NCBI RefSeq assembly: GCF_007829035.1
Contig: NZ_VIVQ01000001.1
Location: 1,798,001 to 1,862,000 of the forward strand
DNA: 64,000 nucleotides
Reading direction: 5' to 3'
Source: Rudaeicoccus suwonensis
GTDB taxonomy: Bacteria > Actinomycetota > Actinomycetes > Actinomycetales > Dermatophilaceae
Shown here piece after piece: positions 38,667 through 48,216 of this stretch. Positions within the stretch are counted from its first letter, which is position 1. The number at the start of each line of letters is the position of its first letter. A program made the position numbers and the translations under genes. Under the pieces are notes generated by a model. It was given only the letters and a program-made list of their open reading frames with translations, made no database searches and had not been told where the DNA came from.

Positions 38667-39062
38667 CTATTCAGCCTTCGTCTGGGGGTCGTCGGTCTTG
38701 GTCAGATCGACATTCGCCGATGCAGGGATCTGCGCAGCCTGGTCGGCCGGGCCGGAATCACGAGTCGCATCGACTTGGCTGCGGGCGACGATCGCCCGAC
38801 GGTCGAAGCGCAGTTGCACACCCGGCGCGACCTCGAGAGTGCCGACGGCATCGTCGAGCGAGACCAGGCGTCCGAAAAGCCCGGAAGTCGTGCTCACCTC
38901 GTCACCCACCTGCAACTGGCTCTGCGCGACGCGCGTCTGCTTCTGCCGCCTCCGCTGAGACCAGAACATGAAAACGACAAGAAGGATCATCACCGGAAGC
39001 AGCAAAGTGCCCCAATTCGAACCGGAGTGGTGCGCGCTGGAGTTCTGCGCCAGTGCAAGCAT
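38667..39062 (-). CDS. yajC: Preprotein translocase subunit YajC
   Basis: Small SecDF partner of 131 residues. One membrane helix LLLPVMILLVVFMFW is followed by SQRRRQKQTRVAQSQLQVGDEVSTTSGLFGRLVSLDDAVGTLEVAPGVQLRFDRRAIV, the YajC domain, and a polar tail. Its TAG stop directly adjoins the secD GTG, so the order yajC-secD-secF forms one unit. Confidence 0.95.
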   Translation of the reverse strand: MLALAQNSSAHHSGSNWGTLLLPVMILLVVFMFWSQRRRQKQTRVAQSQLQVGDEVSTTSGLFGRLVSLDDAVGTLEVAPGVQLRFDRRAIVARSQVDATRDSGPADQAAQIPASANVDLTKTDDPQTKAE

Positions 39063-39180
39063 CGAAAGTCAATTCCTCAGGTGGGTGGTCATCGTGATCA
39101 GCGGCACAACCGGCCGACGGGTGAGTCTAGGTGAGCAACGTGACTGGCCCAAGCCCGGGTTCCGGCCGCGTGACGTGCCA

Positions 39181-40272
39181 TCAGCCGCCGAACCTGCCAC
39201 CGCCGTCCTCCAGCGGAAGCTGCTCGGCGCCTGCGACCGCATTCACCGGCGGCGTGAGGCCCAGGTGCTGCCATGCCAACGGTGACGCGGCCCGCCCCCG
39301 CGGAGTCCGTACGAGATAGCCCTCACGCACGAGGTACGGCTCAGCGACGGTCTCGACGGTGTCTGATTCCTCCCCCACCGCGACCGCCAGCGTCGACAGG
39401 CCCACCGGGCCGCCGCCGAAGCGTCGACACAATGCTTCAAGCACAGCGCGGTCCAGCCGGTCGAGGCCGCGGTCGTCGACATCGAACAGCGACAGCGCCG
39501 CACGCGCGGCTCCCTGGTCGAGAATCCCGGAGCCGTGCACCTGGGCGTAGTCACGCACGCGGCGCAGCAGGCGGTTGGCGATACGGGGGGTGCCGCGCGA
39601 TCGACCGGCGATTTCTTCGATGCCCTGCTCTGTCGCGTCGATGCCCAGCAGGGTTGCGTTGCGCGTCAGGATCTGCGCGAGATCTTCGGGCGTGTAGAAG
39701 TCGAGGTGCCCGGTGAAACCGAACCGGTCGCGCAGCGGCGCCGGCAGCAGCCCGGCTCGTGTCGTTGCGCCCACAACAGTGAACGGTGGGAGTTCGAGAG
39801 GTATGGCGGTCGCCCCTGGACCCTTGCCGACGATGATGTCGACGCGGAAGTCCTCCATCGCCAGATAGAGCATCTCCTCCGCCGGGCGCGCCATTCGGTG
39901 GATCTCGTCGAGGAAGAGCACCTCCCCCTCAGCCAGCGACGACAGCACGGCGGCGAGGTCTCCGGCGTGCTGTATGGCGGGGCCACTGGTGATGCGGATC
40001 GGTTGCTCGAGTTCGGCGGCGATGATCATCGCCAGCGAGGTCTTGCCGAGGCCAGGAGGCCCGGACAGCAGCACGTGATCGGGTGGGGCCGCCCGCCGCT
40101 TCGCGGCCTCGAGCACCAGGCTCAGCTGGTCCCGGACGCGTGGCTGCCCCGGGAAGTCGGCGAGCTTGCGCGGTCGCAGCGCCGCCTCGAAACGGCGGTC
40201 CTCGGTGTCACCGCCGGGATCCACGATGCGCGCGGTCGCGTCATACGAGCTGTCGTCGTAGTCGTCGGTCAC
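39181..40272 (-). CDS. ruvB: Holliday junction branch-migration ATPase RuvB
   Basis: AAA+ motor of the RuvAB complex, 363 residues from GTG 40272. Seen: [19 protein letters not shown], Walker [12 protein letters not shown], Walker [10 protein letters not shown], the sensor [18 protein letters not shown] and the C-terminal winged helix with [17 protein letters not shown] and QLPLEDG. It follows ruvA by 34 bp. The SOS-type box before ruvC probably governs the whole ruvCAB operon. Confidence 0.97.
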   Translation of the reverse strand: MTDDYDDSSYDATARIVDPGGDTEDRRFEAALRPRKLADFPGQPRVRDQLSLVLEAAKRRAAPPDHVLLSGPPGLGKTSLAMIIAAELEQPIRITSGPAIQHAGDLAAVLSSLAEGEVLFLDEIHRMARPAEEMLYLAMEDFRVDIIVGKGPGATAIPLELPPFTVVGATTRAGLLPAPLRDRFGFTGHLDFYTPEDLAQILTRNATLLGIDATEQGIEEIAGRSRGTPRIANRLLRRVRDYAQVHGSGILDQGAARAALSLFDVDDRGLDRLDRAVLEALCRRFGGGPVGLSTLAVAVGEESDTVETVAEPYLVREGYLVRTPRGRAASPLAWQHLGLTPPVNAVAGAEQLPLEDGGGRFGG

Positions 40273-40306
40273 CGGGCGCGCTCCGATCCTGCGAGTGAAA
40301 CCTCGG

Positions 40307-40903
40307 TCATCGGCCGAGCTCCCGCAGTGCTGCGCGGAGCAGGATCGACACGTCGCTCACCTCGGGCTGCGCCTCGACCACCGCAGCCACGGCGTCGTCG
40401 GCCTGTTTGACCGACCAACCCAGCCCCACCAGAGCCTCGCTGACCTGCGTGTGATGACCGGCGACGGCGGTAGCAGCGGAGCCGGTGGACGGCGACGGCA
40501 CGACCGGACCGACCTTGTCCTTGAGCTCGAGCACGATGCGCTCGGCGCCCTTCTTGCCGATGCCCGGGGTCTTGACCAGTGCGGCGATGTCGCCGCCGGC
40601 AATCGCGCCTCGCAGCTGATCCGGGGTGCCGACAGCCAGCATCGCCAGCGCGATCCGGGGGCCGACACCGCTGACGGTCTGCACGAGTTCGAAGAGGTCG
40701 CGCTCATCCGGCGTGCCGAAGCCGTACAACGTCAGCGCGTCCTCGCGCACGATCAACGTGGTCGCCAGGCTGGCCGCCTGGCCTGATCGCTGCGCCGCCG
40801 CCGTGCCGGGGGTGACGTGCACCAGCAACCCGACTCCGCCGACCTCGACCACGACATGGTCGAGCCCGACAGCGGCGACCGTGCCGGTGAGGCCGGCGAT
40901 CAT
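40307..40903 (-). CDS. ruvA: Holliday junction DNA-binding protein RuvA
   Basis: Binds four-way junctions as a tetramer and recruits RuvB. The 198 residues show the OB domain ([30 protein letters not shown]), two helix-hairpin-helix motifs ([13 protein letters not shown] and [20 protein letters not shown]) and the C-terminal RuvB-binding domain. The ATG at 40903 overlaps the ruvC stop (ATGA); a longer frame to 41269 lies inside ruvC and is rejected. Confidence 0.96.
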   Translation of the reverse strand: MIAGLTGTVAAVGLDHVVVEVGGVGLLVHVTPGTAAAQRSGQAASLATTLIVREDALTLYGFGTPDERDLFELVQTVSGVGPRIALAMLAVGTPDQLRGAIAGGDIAALVKTPGIGKKGAERIVLELKDKVGPVVPSPSTGSAATAVAGHHTQVSEALVGLGWSVKQADDAVAAVVEAQPEVSDVSILLRAALRELGR

Positions 40904-41433
40904 CGGCGTGCCCCGGTCGCGGCGGCCTGCCGGCGCAGGGCGGACGCGATGCGGTCCTGGGCGCCGCCGCGCCATACCTGACAGATCGCGATCGCCAGCG
41001 CGTCGGCGGCATCGGCCGGCTTGGGGGCGGTCTCCAGGCGCAGGATGCGGGTGACCATCGCGGTGACCTGGGCCTTGTCGGCGCGGCCGTTGCCGGTCAC
41101 GGACGCCTTGACCTCGCTCGGCGTGTGCAGCGCGAGCGGCAGGCCCCGCCGAGCGGCGGCGAGCATCGGCACTGCGGACGCCTGAGCCGTGCCCATGATC
41201 CCCTTGATGTTTGCCTTGGCGAATACCCGCTCCACTGCTACGGATTCGGGCTCGAAGCGGTGCATCCACTCGTCGATCTCGGTCTGCAGCGTGAACAGAC
41301 GCTCAGCCGGGTCGTCGGTGACGGGCGTGCGGACGACGCCTACAGCGATCATCCGCAGCGGTTGGCCGATGCCGCCTTCGACGACACCCAGACCGCATCT
41401 GGTCAGGCCGGGATCAACTCCGAGCACGCGCAC
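40900..41433 (-). CDS. ruvC: Holliday junction resolvase RuvC
   Basis: Endonuclease of 177 residues. Catalytic acids sit in the RNase H-like fold: Asp7 in [14 protein letters not shown], Glu in [15 protein letters not shown], and the C-terminal Asp pair in [14 protein letters not shown]. First gene of ruvC-ruvA-ruvB. A LexA-type box lies at 41461-41474, 28 bp upstream of the ATG. Confidence 0.96.
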   Translation of the reverse strand: MRVLGVDPGLTRCGLGVVEGGIGQPLRMIAVGVVRTPVTDDPAERLFTLQTEIDEWMHRFEPESVAVERVFAKANIKGIMGTAQASAVPMLAAARRGLPLALHTPSEVKASVTGNGRADKAQVTAMVTRILRLETAPKPADAADALAIAICQVWRGGAQDRIASALRRQAAATGARR

Positions 41434-41460
41434 GCGAAATCCACTCCTGCTCCGGCAAGG

Positions 41461-41474
41461 TCAAACATATGTTC
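41461..41474. promoter_or_regulatory. LexA (SOS) box upstream of ruvC
   Basis: Read towards ruvC the site is CGAACATATGTTTG, a 13 of 14 match to the Gram-positive consensus CGAACRNRYGTTYC and close to the mycobacterial form. It is 28 bp before the ruvC ATG. It is the left half of a wider near-palindrome (41466-41493) whose other half also carries CATATG. Confidence 0.75.
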
Positions 41475-41600
41475 GGTCACGACCGAGCATATGCGGCGAT
41501 CGACCGGCCGACGTGCAGGAGCCTCGGCGCGTCATACGTCCGCGGCACGCCTGCCGGGTCCGAGCCCGAAGGTCGGGGCCCCGGCGTCGGCCGACGCGGC

Positions 41601-42359
41601 TCAGTCCTCGTCCTCGAGTTCGGCGAGCACCTCGTCGGACACGTCGCCGTTGGCGTAGACGTTCTGCACGTCGTCGGAGTCCTCAAGCGCCTCGATGATG
41701 CGGAACATCTTCTTGGCGCCGTCCTTGTCCAACGGCACCTCGGTGCTCGGCATCCAGGACGACTCGGCCGAGTCGTAGTCGATGCCGGCAGCCTGGATGG
41801 CCTGGCGCACGGCAACGAAATCGGTTGCCTCCGAGACGATCTCGAAGGAATCACCCAAGTCGTTGACGTCTTCGGCGCCAGCGTCGAGCACGACCTCGAG
41901 GATGTCGTCCTCGGTCTTGTCCTCCTTCGGCACGATCACGACGCCCTTGCGGTGGAACATGAAGGCCACCGAGCCGGAGTCGGCCATCGTGCCGCCGTTC
42001 TTCTGCAGCGCGGTGCGCACCTCGGCGACGGCACGGTTCTTGTTGTCGGTGAGGCACTCGATCAGCAGCGCGACCCCACCAGGCGCGTAACCCTCGTAGG
42101 TCAGTGCGAGGTACTCCGCGCCTCCGGCCTCGGCACCGGAACCACGCTTGACGGCGCGGTCGATGTTGTCGTTGGGGACGCTGGACTTCTTGGCCTTCTG
42201 GATGGCGTCGTACAGCGTCGGGTTGCCGGACGGGTCGCCGCCGCCGGAGCGCGCCGCGACCTCGATGTTCTTGATGAGCTTGGCGAACAGCTTGCCCCGC
42301 TTGGCGTCGATCGCAGCCTTCTTGTGCTTGGTCGTCGCCCATTTGGAGTGACCGCTCAT
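41601..42359 (-). CDS. yebC: YebC/PmpR-family protein
   Basis: Widely conserved protein of 252 residues. Family members act as DNA-binding regulators or, as shown for several, help ribosomes through proline runs. Seen: [37 protein letters not shown] and [39 protein letters not shown], both nearly invariant. The end is strongly acidic. It lies between pdxT and ruvC as in mycobacteria. Confidence 0.95.
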   Translation of the reverse strand: MSGHSKWATTKHKKAAIDAKRGKLFAKLIKNIEVAARSGGGDPSGNPTLYDAIQKAKKSSVPNDNIDRAVKRGSGAEAGGAEYLALTYEGYAPGGVALLIECLTDNKNRAVAEVRTALQKNGGTMADSGSVAFMFHRKGVVIVPKEDKTEDDILEVVLDAGAEDVNDLGDSFEIVSEATDFVAVRQAIQAAGIDYDSAESSWMPSTEVPLDKDGAKKMFRIIEALEDSDDVQNVYANGDVSDEVLAELEDED

Positions 42360-42404
42360 GTGCTTCCTTACCTTCAGTCGTCGTCCGTGGTCCAGCGGTC
42401 GATC

Positions 42405-43019
42405 TTATCGAGTCGCCGCACGCACCATGTCCACGAAGTACTCATGCACCCGGTGGTCGCCGGTGACCTCCGGGTGGAAGGACGTCGCCAGCCTGCTGTC
42501 GTCACGGATCGCCACGACGCGACCGGCGGCCGGACCGGTCGTCACCTGAGCCAGCACCTGTATGCCGGGGCCGGCCTCCTCCACCCACGGCGCGCGGATG
42601 AAAACTGCTCGTACCGGCTGTGATTCACCGTCTCGAAGGACCGGCATACTGAGGTCCTCCTCGAAGGAGTCCACCTGCCGACCAAACGCATTGCGGCGGA
42701 CGGTGATGTCGAGACCACCGAGCGTCTGTTGGTCATGGGTGGCGTCGAGCACTCGATCGGCCAGCAAAATCATCCCCGCGCACGAGCCGTATGCCGGCAG
42801 CCCCTCGGCCAGCAGCCGTTGCAGGGGCTGTTGCAGTTCGAAGGCCCGCAGCAGCTTGTCCATGGTGGTGGACTCACCACCGGGCAGCACGATGCCGTCG
42901 AGGTGCTCGAGCTCGGAGGGCCGGCGCACCAGCGGCGCACTCGCTCCCGCGGACTCAAGCGCCCGGACGTGCTCGCGGACGTCGCCCTGGACGGCCAGGA
43001 CCCCGATCGTTGGTTTCAC
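42405..43019 (-). CDS. pdxT: Pyridoxal 5'-phosphate synthase glutaminase subunit PdxT
   Basis: Hydrolyses glutamine and channels ammonia to PdxS for vitamin B6 synthesis. The 204 residues show [26 protein letters not shown], the nucleophile Cys80 in [12 protein letters not shown] and the His-Glu pair in [10 protein letters not shown]. Its partner pdxS is not adjacent but 6.6 kb away at 49625-50527 on the same strand. Confidence 0.95.
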   Translation of the reverse strand: MKPTIGVLAVQGDVREHVRALESAGASAPLVRRPSELEHLDGIVLPGGESTTMDKLLRAFELQQPLQRLLAEGLPAYGSCAGMILLADRVLDATHDQQTLGGLDITVRRNAFGRQVDSFEEDLSMPVLRDGESQPVRAVFIRAPWVEEAGPGIQVLAQVTTGPAAGRVVAIRDDSRLATSFHPEVTGDHRVHEYFVDMVRAATR

Positions 43020-43085
43020 GGCGGAAACGGTAGCCGCCCCGACTCGGGCGTTGACGACGAGATGGGCTCTACTGCGGCACAGTCG

Positions 43086-45095
43086 TCAGTCGACCCAGGA
43101 ACCGCGCCAGCCCCAGCCGCCGTCGAGCCCGCCGTATGACGACCCGCCGGCACGCGAGCCGAGGTAGCCCTCGACGACAGCTGCGCCCAGGCCGTCCAGA
43201 TCCGGCACCACCACGCGACCGTCGGCACGCCGGGCCAGCTGGTCCAGGAAACGCGCCAGGCCCGGATCCTCACCGAGGCGGAAGATCGTGGTCTGCGCAC
43301 CCAGCCGCACCGAGTTGTCCAATTCACGCACGCTGTAGGCGACGGTCAACGGGTGCGGCGGGTAGGAGAACCACACCTCGCCGTCCGGCTCGAGGTGAGC
43401 TGTCGGCTCGCCGTCGGTGACGATCAGCAGCACCGGCTGTGCGTTGGAGTGCTTGCGGAAATGCCGGTTGGCCAGCATCAGCGCGTGGTGCAGGTTGGTG
43501 CCCTTGTCCCACTCGGCCGACAGTCCGGTGAGCTCGTCGATGTCCATCGTCTGCGCGTGCCGGCCGAAGGCGATCAGCTCCAGGCTGTCACCGCGGAAGC
43601 GGGTCTGGATCAGATGGTGCAGGGCCAGCGCGGTGCGTTTCATCGGCACCCATCGACCGTCCATCGCCATCGAGAAGGACGTGTCGACCAGCAACGCGAC
43701 CGCGGCCTGCGTGCGCGCTTCTGTCTCTTGGACCTCGACATCGGCCAGCGCCAGCATCCGGTCGTCTCCCCCTGCCCTGCGCAGAGCGGCGTTGGTGAGT
43801 GTGCGCGTGACATCCCACGGTTCGGTGTCACCGAACTGCCACTGCCGGGCGGCACCGGTGGGCTCCCCCGCCATACCGGCCCGGCGTGCGTCGCGCGAGC
43901 CACCCCGCCCGGTCAGGCGGGTCGCCACATCGCGCAACAGGGTTCGACCAAGTTCTCGCATCGCGCGCGGAGACAGGCTGAGCTGACCGTCGGAATCCTT
44001 GGTGAGATAGCCGCGTTCACGCAGCGCCTTCTCCAACTCCGCAAGCGTGCGCGCCGACGCGGCTGCTTCGTCGCCGAGTTGGCGCGCGAGCGCGTCCAGA
44101 TCGAGGTCGTCCATGTCGGCGCCGGCATACTGCTGCGACAGCTGCTCGGAGAGCGCGTCCAACTGAGCGAGGTCCTGTATGACGCCCGTACCGTCGCCCA
44201 GTCCCATCCCTTGTTCACCCTCGAATCCCTCTGCGCCCGACCAGTCTTCGCCCGGTCGCAGGCCCCGCAGATTGGCGTCCAGCTGGCCCAGCTGGTTCAT
44301 CAGGTCCGGCGAGCCGAAGGCCTGCTGCGCGAGTTGGTCGAGTTCGGCACGCTGCTCCGGGGACAGCGAGTTGCGCATCCGTTGCGCGGCGGCTGCACGT
44401 GCTGCGAGGGAGTCCAGCAGCTCCTCGATGTTCTGCGGCTGCTCGGGGAAGAAGTCGCCGTGCTTGGCCATGAAGTCCGCAAATTGCTTGTCGGTGTCCT
44501 CGCCGCGGGCGTGTGCCTCCAGCAGCTGGTTGAGGTCGCCCAGCATCTCGCTGATCTGGGCGCGGTCCTCCTCGGTGGCGCCCTGCAGGGCCTGCTTCAT
44601 GCCGGCGAACCGCTGGTCGAGCAGCTCGCGGCCGAGCAGGTCCTTGATCTGCTCGTACTTCTCGCGGGCCTCGCTGCTACGGAACTCGTAGTCGGACAAC
44701 TCACTGACTGCTGCCGCGGGTGAGGCCGGCAGATTCTCGATGCGCATCTCGGCGAAACGCGCGTCGTCATCCAGATCGCGGGCGAGTTGCTTGCGCTCTG
44801 CGAGGACTGCCTCCTCGAGCAGTTTGCGGACCTCCTCGAAGGTGCCGTTCAGGTTGTTCCGGTCGAGCAACTCCTGCCGCCGCTGGGCGATCTGCCGGGC
44901 CAGGTCGTCCAGGCCCTGCTGCTGCCGGCCGCCACGGCGCAGGAACTCGCGCATCGCGTGCTCGGGGCTGTAGCCGGCCATGACGTCCTCGCCGATCGCG
45001 TCAAGGGCTTCCGCCAGGTCGACAGGCGGCACCAACGGGTCCGGCCCTCCGGCATACCTGCCGTATCGAGATCGATGAACGCTCTTGCGTGCCAC
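43086..45095 (-). CDS. Large von Willebrand factor A (VWA) domain protein
   Basis: Protein of 669 residues from GTG 45095. The N-terminal 400 residues are helical, rich in Gln, Leu and acidic residues (for example GDLNQLLEAHARGEDTDKQFADF). The C-terminal VWA domain has the MIDAS motif LLVDTSFSMAMDG at about residue 469, then TGLSAEWDKGTNLHHAL and LLIVTDGEPTAH. It follows the AAA ATPase gene by 6 bp, forming a MoxR/VWA-type pair, which family knowledge links to chaperone-like metal insertion or complex assembly. The client is not shown. Confidence 0.88.
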   Translation of the reverse strand: MARKSVHRSRYGRYAGGPDPLVPPVDLAEALDAIGEDVMAGYSPEHAMREFLRRGGRQQQGLDDLARQIAQRRQELLDRNNLNGTFEEVRKLLEEAVLAERKQLARDLDDDARFAEMRIENLPASPAAAVSELSDYEFRSSEAREKYEQIKDLLGRELLDQRFAGMKQALQGATEEDRAQISEMLGDLNQLLEAHARGEDTDKQFADFMAKHGDFFPEQPQNIEELLDSLAARAAAAQRMRNSLSPEQRAELDQLAQQAFGSPDLMNQLGQLDANLRGLRPGEDWSGAEGFEGEQGMGLGDGTGVIQDLAQLDALSEQLSQQYAGADMDDLDLDALARQLGDEAAASARTLAELEKALRERGYLTKDSDGQLSLSPRAMRELGRTLLRDVATRLTGRGGSRDARRAGMAGEPTGAARQWQFGDTEPWDVTRTLTNAALRRAGGDDRMLALADVEVQETEARTQAAVALLVDTSFSMAMDGRWVPMKRTALALHHLIQTRFRGDSLELIAFGRHAQTMDIDELTGLSAEWDKGTNLHHALMLANRHFRKHSNAQPVLLIVTDGEPTAHLEPDGEVWFSYPPHPLTVAYSVRELDNSVRLGAQTTIFRLGEDPGLARFLDQLARRADGRVVVPDLDGLGAAVVEGYLGSRAGGSSYGGLDGGWGWRGSWVD

Positions 45096-45101
45096 GGCTT
45101 T

Positions 45102-46508
45102 TCAGCCTTCTCCGTAGGTCGTGTTGCCTTCGTCGTCGGTGTCCTTGCTGACCTTGCGCGCGAGGAACAGGCCTTCGAGGGCGAGTTCGACGGCAGCGGC
45201 CCGTTCGCCGGGGGTGGTCGCGTCGAGTCGCTGCGCGATGTCGTCATACAACTCGGATTCGCCGAGCACCGGCAACTCCCGCAGGAGTTCGGCGGCGGTC
45301 ACCTGCTCGCCCGTGGTCACCTGGGCGCCGTCGGTCATCGCGTGGACGAGAAGCCCGAGGTCGATGCCGCGGAGGCGGTGGCGGGCGGTTTCTGCGGTTG
45401 CGGTGCGCAGCAGATGTTCGAGCACCGGCTGCTCCCGACCCTCATGGCCTGACTCGAACTCGACTTTGCCGCCGAGCACCTCGACCGCCGTCTCGAGGTC
45501 AATGACCCGTGCGACGGCTTCGTCCTCGTGCCGAACGGTCGCCCGGTGCACCGCCGCCGCGGCCACCGTTTCCGCGGCCGCGATCGCGAATCGCGCTGAT
45601 ACGCCTGACCGTTGGTCGACCGCGCTCGACTCGCGCAGCCCTCGTGTGAACCTCGCCAGGATCTCGATCAGGTATGCCGGGACGGTGGCCGACAGCTGCG
45701 CCTCCTGCTGGATCACCGCGATCTCGCCCTCGACCTCGAGCGGATAGTGCGTGCGGACCTGCGCACCGAAACGGTCCTTCAACGGCGTGATGATGCGGCC
45801 GCGGTTGGTGTAGTCCTCCGGGTTGGCGCTGGCGACGATGAGCACATCCAACGGCAGTCGCAGCGTGTAACCGCGCACCTGGATGTCGCGTTCTTCCATC
45901 ACGTTCAGCATCGAGACCTGGATGCGTTCGGCCAGGTCGGGCAGCTCGTTGATGGCGACGATGCCGCGGTGGGAACGTGGGATCAGCCCGAAGTGGATCG
46001 TCTCGGGGTCGCCGAGGCTGCGCCCTTCGGCGACCTTCATCGGGTCGATGTCTCCGACCAGGTCACCGACGGATGTGTCTGGCGTTGCGAGCTTTTCGGC
46101 ATACCGCTCGTCTCGGTGGCGCCACTCGACGGGCAGGTCGTCGCCGAGTTCAGCGGCCCGGCGCCGGCTCGCGGGAAGGATCGGGGCGTAGGGATGCTCG
46201 CCCAACTCGGACCCGGCAATGACCGGGGTCCACTCGTCCAGCAGCCCGACCAGAGTCCGCAGCAATCGAGTCTTGCCCTGCCCGCGCTCCCCCAGCAGCA
46301 CGATGTCGTGCTCGGCGATGAGAGCCCGCTCGAACTGCGGCAGGACGGTGCCCTCGAAGCCCTGTATCCCGGGCCACGGATCCTCACCGGCCGCGAGTTT
46401 GGCCAGCAGATTGAACCGGAGCTCCTCGCGGATGCCGCGGTGCACGTGGCCGCTCGCGCGCAATTCTCCGACGGTGTGAATGGTGGGTGCAGGAGTCGAA
46501 TCGCTCAC
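45102..46508 (-). CDS. MoxR/magnesium-chelatase-type AAA ATPase
   Basis: AAA+ ATPase of 468 residues paired with the VWA protein. Walker A is GERGQGKTRLLR (Lys79), Walker B region GIVAINELPDLAERIQVSMLNVMEE, followed by the helix-2 insert RDIQVRGYTLRLPLDVLIVASANPEDYTNRGRIITPLKDRFG characteristic of the chelatase-I/MoxR clade. No cobalt or magnesium chelatase partner genes are nearby, so a general chaperone role with the VWA protein is the safer reading. Confidence 0.88.
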   Translation of the reverse strand: MSDSTPAPTIHTVGELRASGHVHRGIREELRFNLLAKLAAGEDPWPGIQGFEGTVLPQFERALIAEHDIVLLGERGQGKTRLLRTLVGLLDEWTPVIAGSELGEHPYAPILPASRRRAAELGDDLPVEWRHRDERYAEKLATPDTSVGDLVGDIDPMKVAEGRSLGDPETIHFGLIPRSHRGIVAINELPDLAERIQVSMLNVMEERDIQVRGYTLRLPLDVLIVASANPEDYTNRGRIITPLKDRFGAQVRTHYPLEVEGEIAVIQQEAQLSATVPAYLIEILARFTRGLRESSAVDQRSGVSARFAIAAAETVAAAAVHRATVRHEDEAVARVIDLETAVEVLGGKVEFESGHEGREQPVLEHLLRTATAETARHRLRGIDLGLLVHAMTDGAQVTTGEQVTAAELLRELPVLGESELYDDIAQRLDATTPGERAAAVELALEGLFLARKVSKDTDDEGNTTYGEG

Positions 46509-46686
46509 CCCCGCAACGCTACGCCTGATCCGGCCGAATCGACCGGGGTCTCATCCGAGGGGGTGGGTGGGCCTGGTCACGACTGATTGAGCATCCATCG
46601 GCCGCCACCGTAGCCGTTTCCGTCGGGTGGGTGCTCGATGGCGCGAGGTCCATCGGCTGTCAGGCTGGCTTCCTAGGCTGTGCCGT

Positions 46687-47481
46687 ATGACGATCGCCAT
46701 CGGTGCCCATGTCGACCAGACCGACCCGCTCGCCGAGGCCGCAGCCCGTGGCACGACCGTCGTGCAGTTCTTCCTCGGCGACCCACAGAGCTACAAGAGG
46801 CCAGAAGTTCGGTATGCCGGGGGTGCTGCTGCGCTGCGCGCTGATGCCGACGCGGCGGGCATCGCGCTCTATGTGCACGCGCCGTACATCATCAACGTCG
46901 CCGCCACGAACAATCGCATCCGCATCCCGAGCCGCAAACTGCTGCAACAGCACATGGATGCTGCGGCGGAGGTCGGCGCCAAGGGCCTCATCGTCCACGG
47001 CGGTCATGTGGGCAAGGTCGACGATCCGGCCACCGGCTTCGACAACTGGCGCAAGGCGATCGAAGCGACCGACCTGAAGATCCCGCTGCTCATCGAGAAC
47101 ACCGCCGGCGGAGACAACGCGATGGCCCGGCACCTCGATCGGATCGCCGGTGTCTGGGCTGCGATCAGCACTGCCGACGGGCACGAGAACGTCGGCTTCT
47201 GTCTCGACACCTGCCACGCGTGGGCCGGCGGCATCGAACTCAGCGAGGCCGTCGAACGGATTCACCAGATCACCGGCCGGATCGATCTGGTGCACGCCAA
47301 CGACAGCCGCGACTCCTTCGACTCCGGCGCCGACCGCCACACGAATTTCGGTGCAGGACATATCGATCCGGATCAGCTCGCAGCTGTCGTGCGCGACGCC
47401 GGTGCGCCTGTCGTATGCGAGACACCCGGCGGAGCAGACGAGCACATCGCTGACATCGCGCTCCTGCGCGACCGGCTCTGA
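46687..47481 (+). CDS. nfo: Deoxyribonuclease IV (endonuclease IV, AP endonuclease)
   Basis: Base-excision repair enzyme cutting at abasic sites, 264 residues. The TIM-barrel zinc ligands are visible: LYVHAPYIINVA, LIVHGGHVG, LLIENTAGG, GFCLDTCHAWAGG, LVHANDSRDSFDSGADRHTNFGAGHI and VCETPGG. The ATG at 46687 falls within a GTATGACG word. It is divergent from the AAA ATPase gene. Confidence 0.95.
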   Translation: MTIAIGAHVDQTDPLAEAAARGTTVVQFFLGDPQSYKRPEVRYAGGAAALRADADAAGIALYVHAPYIINVAATNNRIRIPSRKLLQQHMDAAAEVGAKGLIVHGGHVGKVDDPATGFDNWRKAIEATDLKIPLLIENTAGGDNAMARHLDRIAGVWAAISTADGHENVGFCLDTCHAWAGGIELSEAVERIHQITGRIDLVHANDSRDSFDSGADRHTNFGAGHIDPDQLAAVVRDAGAPVVCETPGGADEHIADIALLRDRL

Positions 47482-47561
47482 GCGCGGACTGTCAGCGGCG
47501 TTACGACACCGGGCTGAGACGGTTGATGGCCGTCGCGGCGACCGGACTAACCTGCCCAGCT

Positions 47562-48092
47562 GTGACACCGTTCCAGATCCGACCACGCACCGACGACGAT
47601 CTGCCCGCCCTCGCCGGCCTGCTCGAACGACAGCAGGAGCGCACCAAATATCCCTTCGTGTGGCCCTTCCCCGCACCGGTGGAGCACTTCCTCAAACGCG
47701 ACACCGAGTTGCACGCGTGGGTGGCCGACGTCGACGGCACGGTTGTCGGTCAGGTCGCGATCACCTCGGTCACCGACGACGAGGATCCGATCAGCCGCTC
47801 GTGGGCCTCCGCGCACGGCGTGCCCATGAGTGAACTCCGTTGCATCTCAGCCTTCTTCGCCGACATCGACCGTGCCGGCAGCGGCATCGGCTCGGGCCTG
47901 CTCGCGACGGCGACAAAGGTCGCGTTGGCCGAGGGCTACCCGGTGCTCGACGTGGTCGCCGCGCACGAGACACCGGTCCAGCTGTATCTGCGACGCGGCT
48001 GGCAGATCATCGAAACCACTGACGCGCCGTGGCATCCCGGCATCAAGATCCCGATCCACCTGATGATGCTGCCGCGCGCGACGGACGCCTGA
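47562..48092 (+). CDS. GNAT-family N-acetyltransferase
   Basis: Acetyl-CoA-dependent transferase of about 176 residues. It begins FQIRPRTDDDLPALAGLLE, a usual GNAT start, so GTG 47562 is preferred to ATG 47526; no good ribosome site decides. The acetyl-CoA motif is AFFADIDRAGSGIGSGLLATATKVALAEG (R/Q-x-x-G-x-G/A form partly relaxed to RAGSGIG) and the end YLRRGWQIIETTDAPW. Substrate unknown. Confidence 0.82.
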   Translation: MTPFQIRPRTDDDLPALAGLLERQQERTKYPFVWPFPAPVEHFLKRDTELHAWVADVDGTVVGQVAITSVTDDEDPISRSWASAHGVPMSELRCISAFFADIDRAGSGIGSGLLATATKVALAEGYPVLDVVAAHETPVQLYLRRGWQIIETTDAPWHPGIKIPIHLMMLPRATDA

Positions 48093-48178
48093 CGAGCCCG
48101 GATCGGAGCGGGTGCCGCCGCCTCTGCTCCCGCACCATCGTGCGTGCTCGCGCGCCGATTCGGTGCACCGGATAATCG

Positions 48179-48209
48179 TTGTCCTCAAGTCCACTTGAGG
48201 TGAAAGACT
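48179..48209 (+). promoter_or_regulatory. SoxR-type promoter and operator of the MFS gene
   Basis: The 18-bp palindrome CCTCAAGTCCACTTGAGG (48183-48200) equals the E. coli SoxR box except for the two central bases. It lies in a 19-bp spacer between TTGTCC (48179-48184) and AAGACT (48204-48209), the lengthened spacing used by MerR-family activators. Transcription would start at about 48216-48217. Confidence 0.8.
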
Positions 48210-48216
48210 TTGGCAT

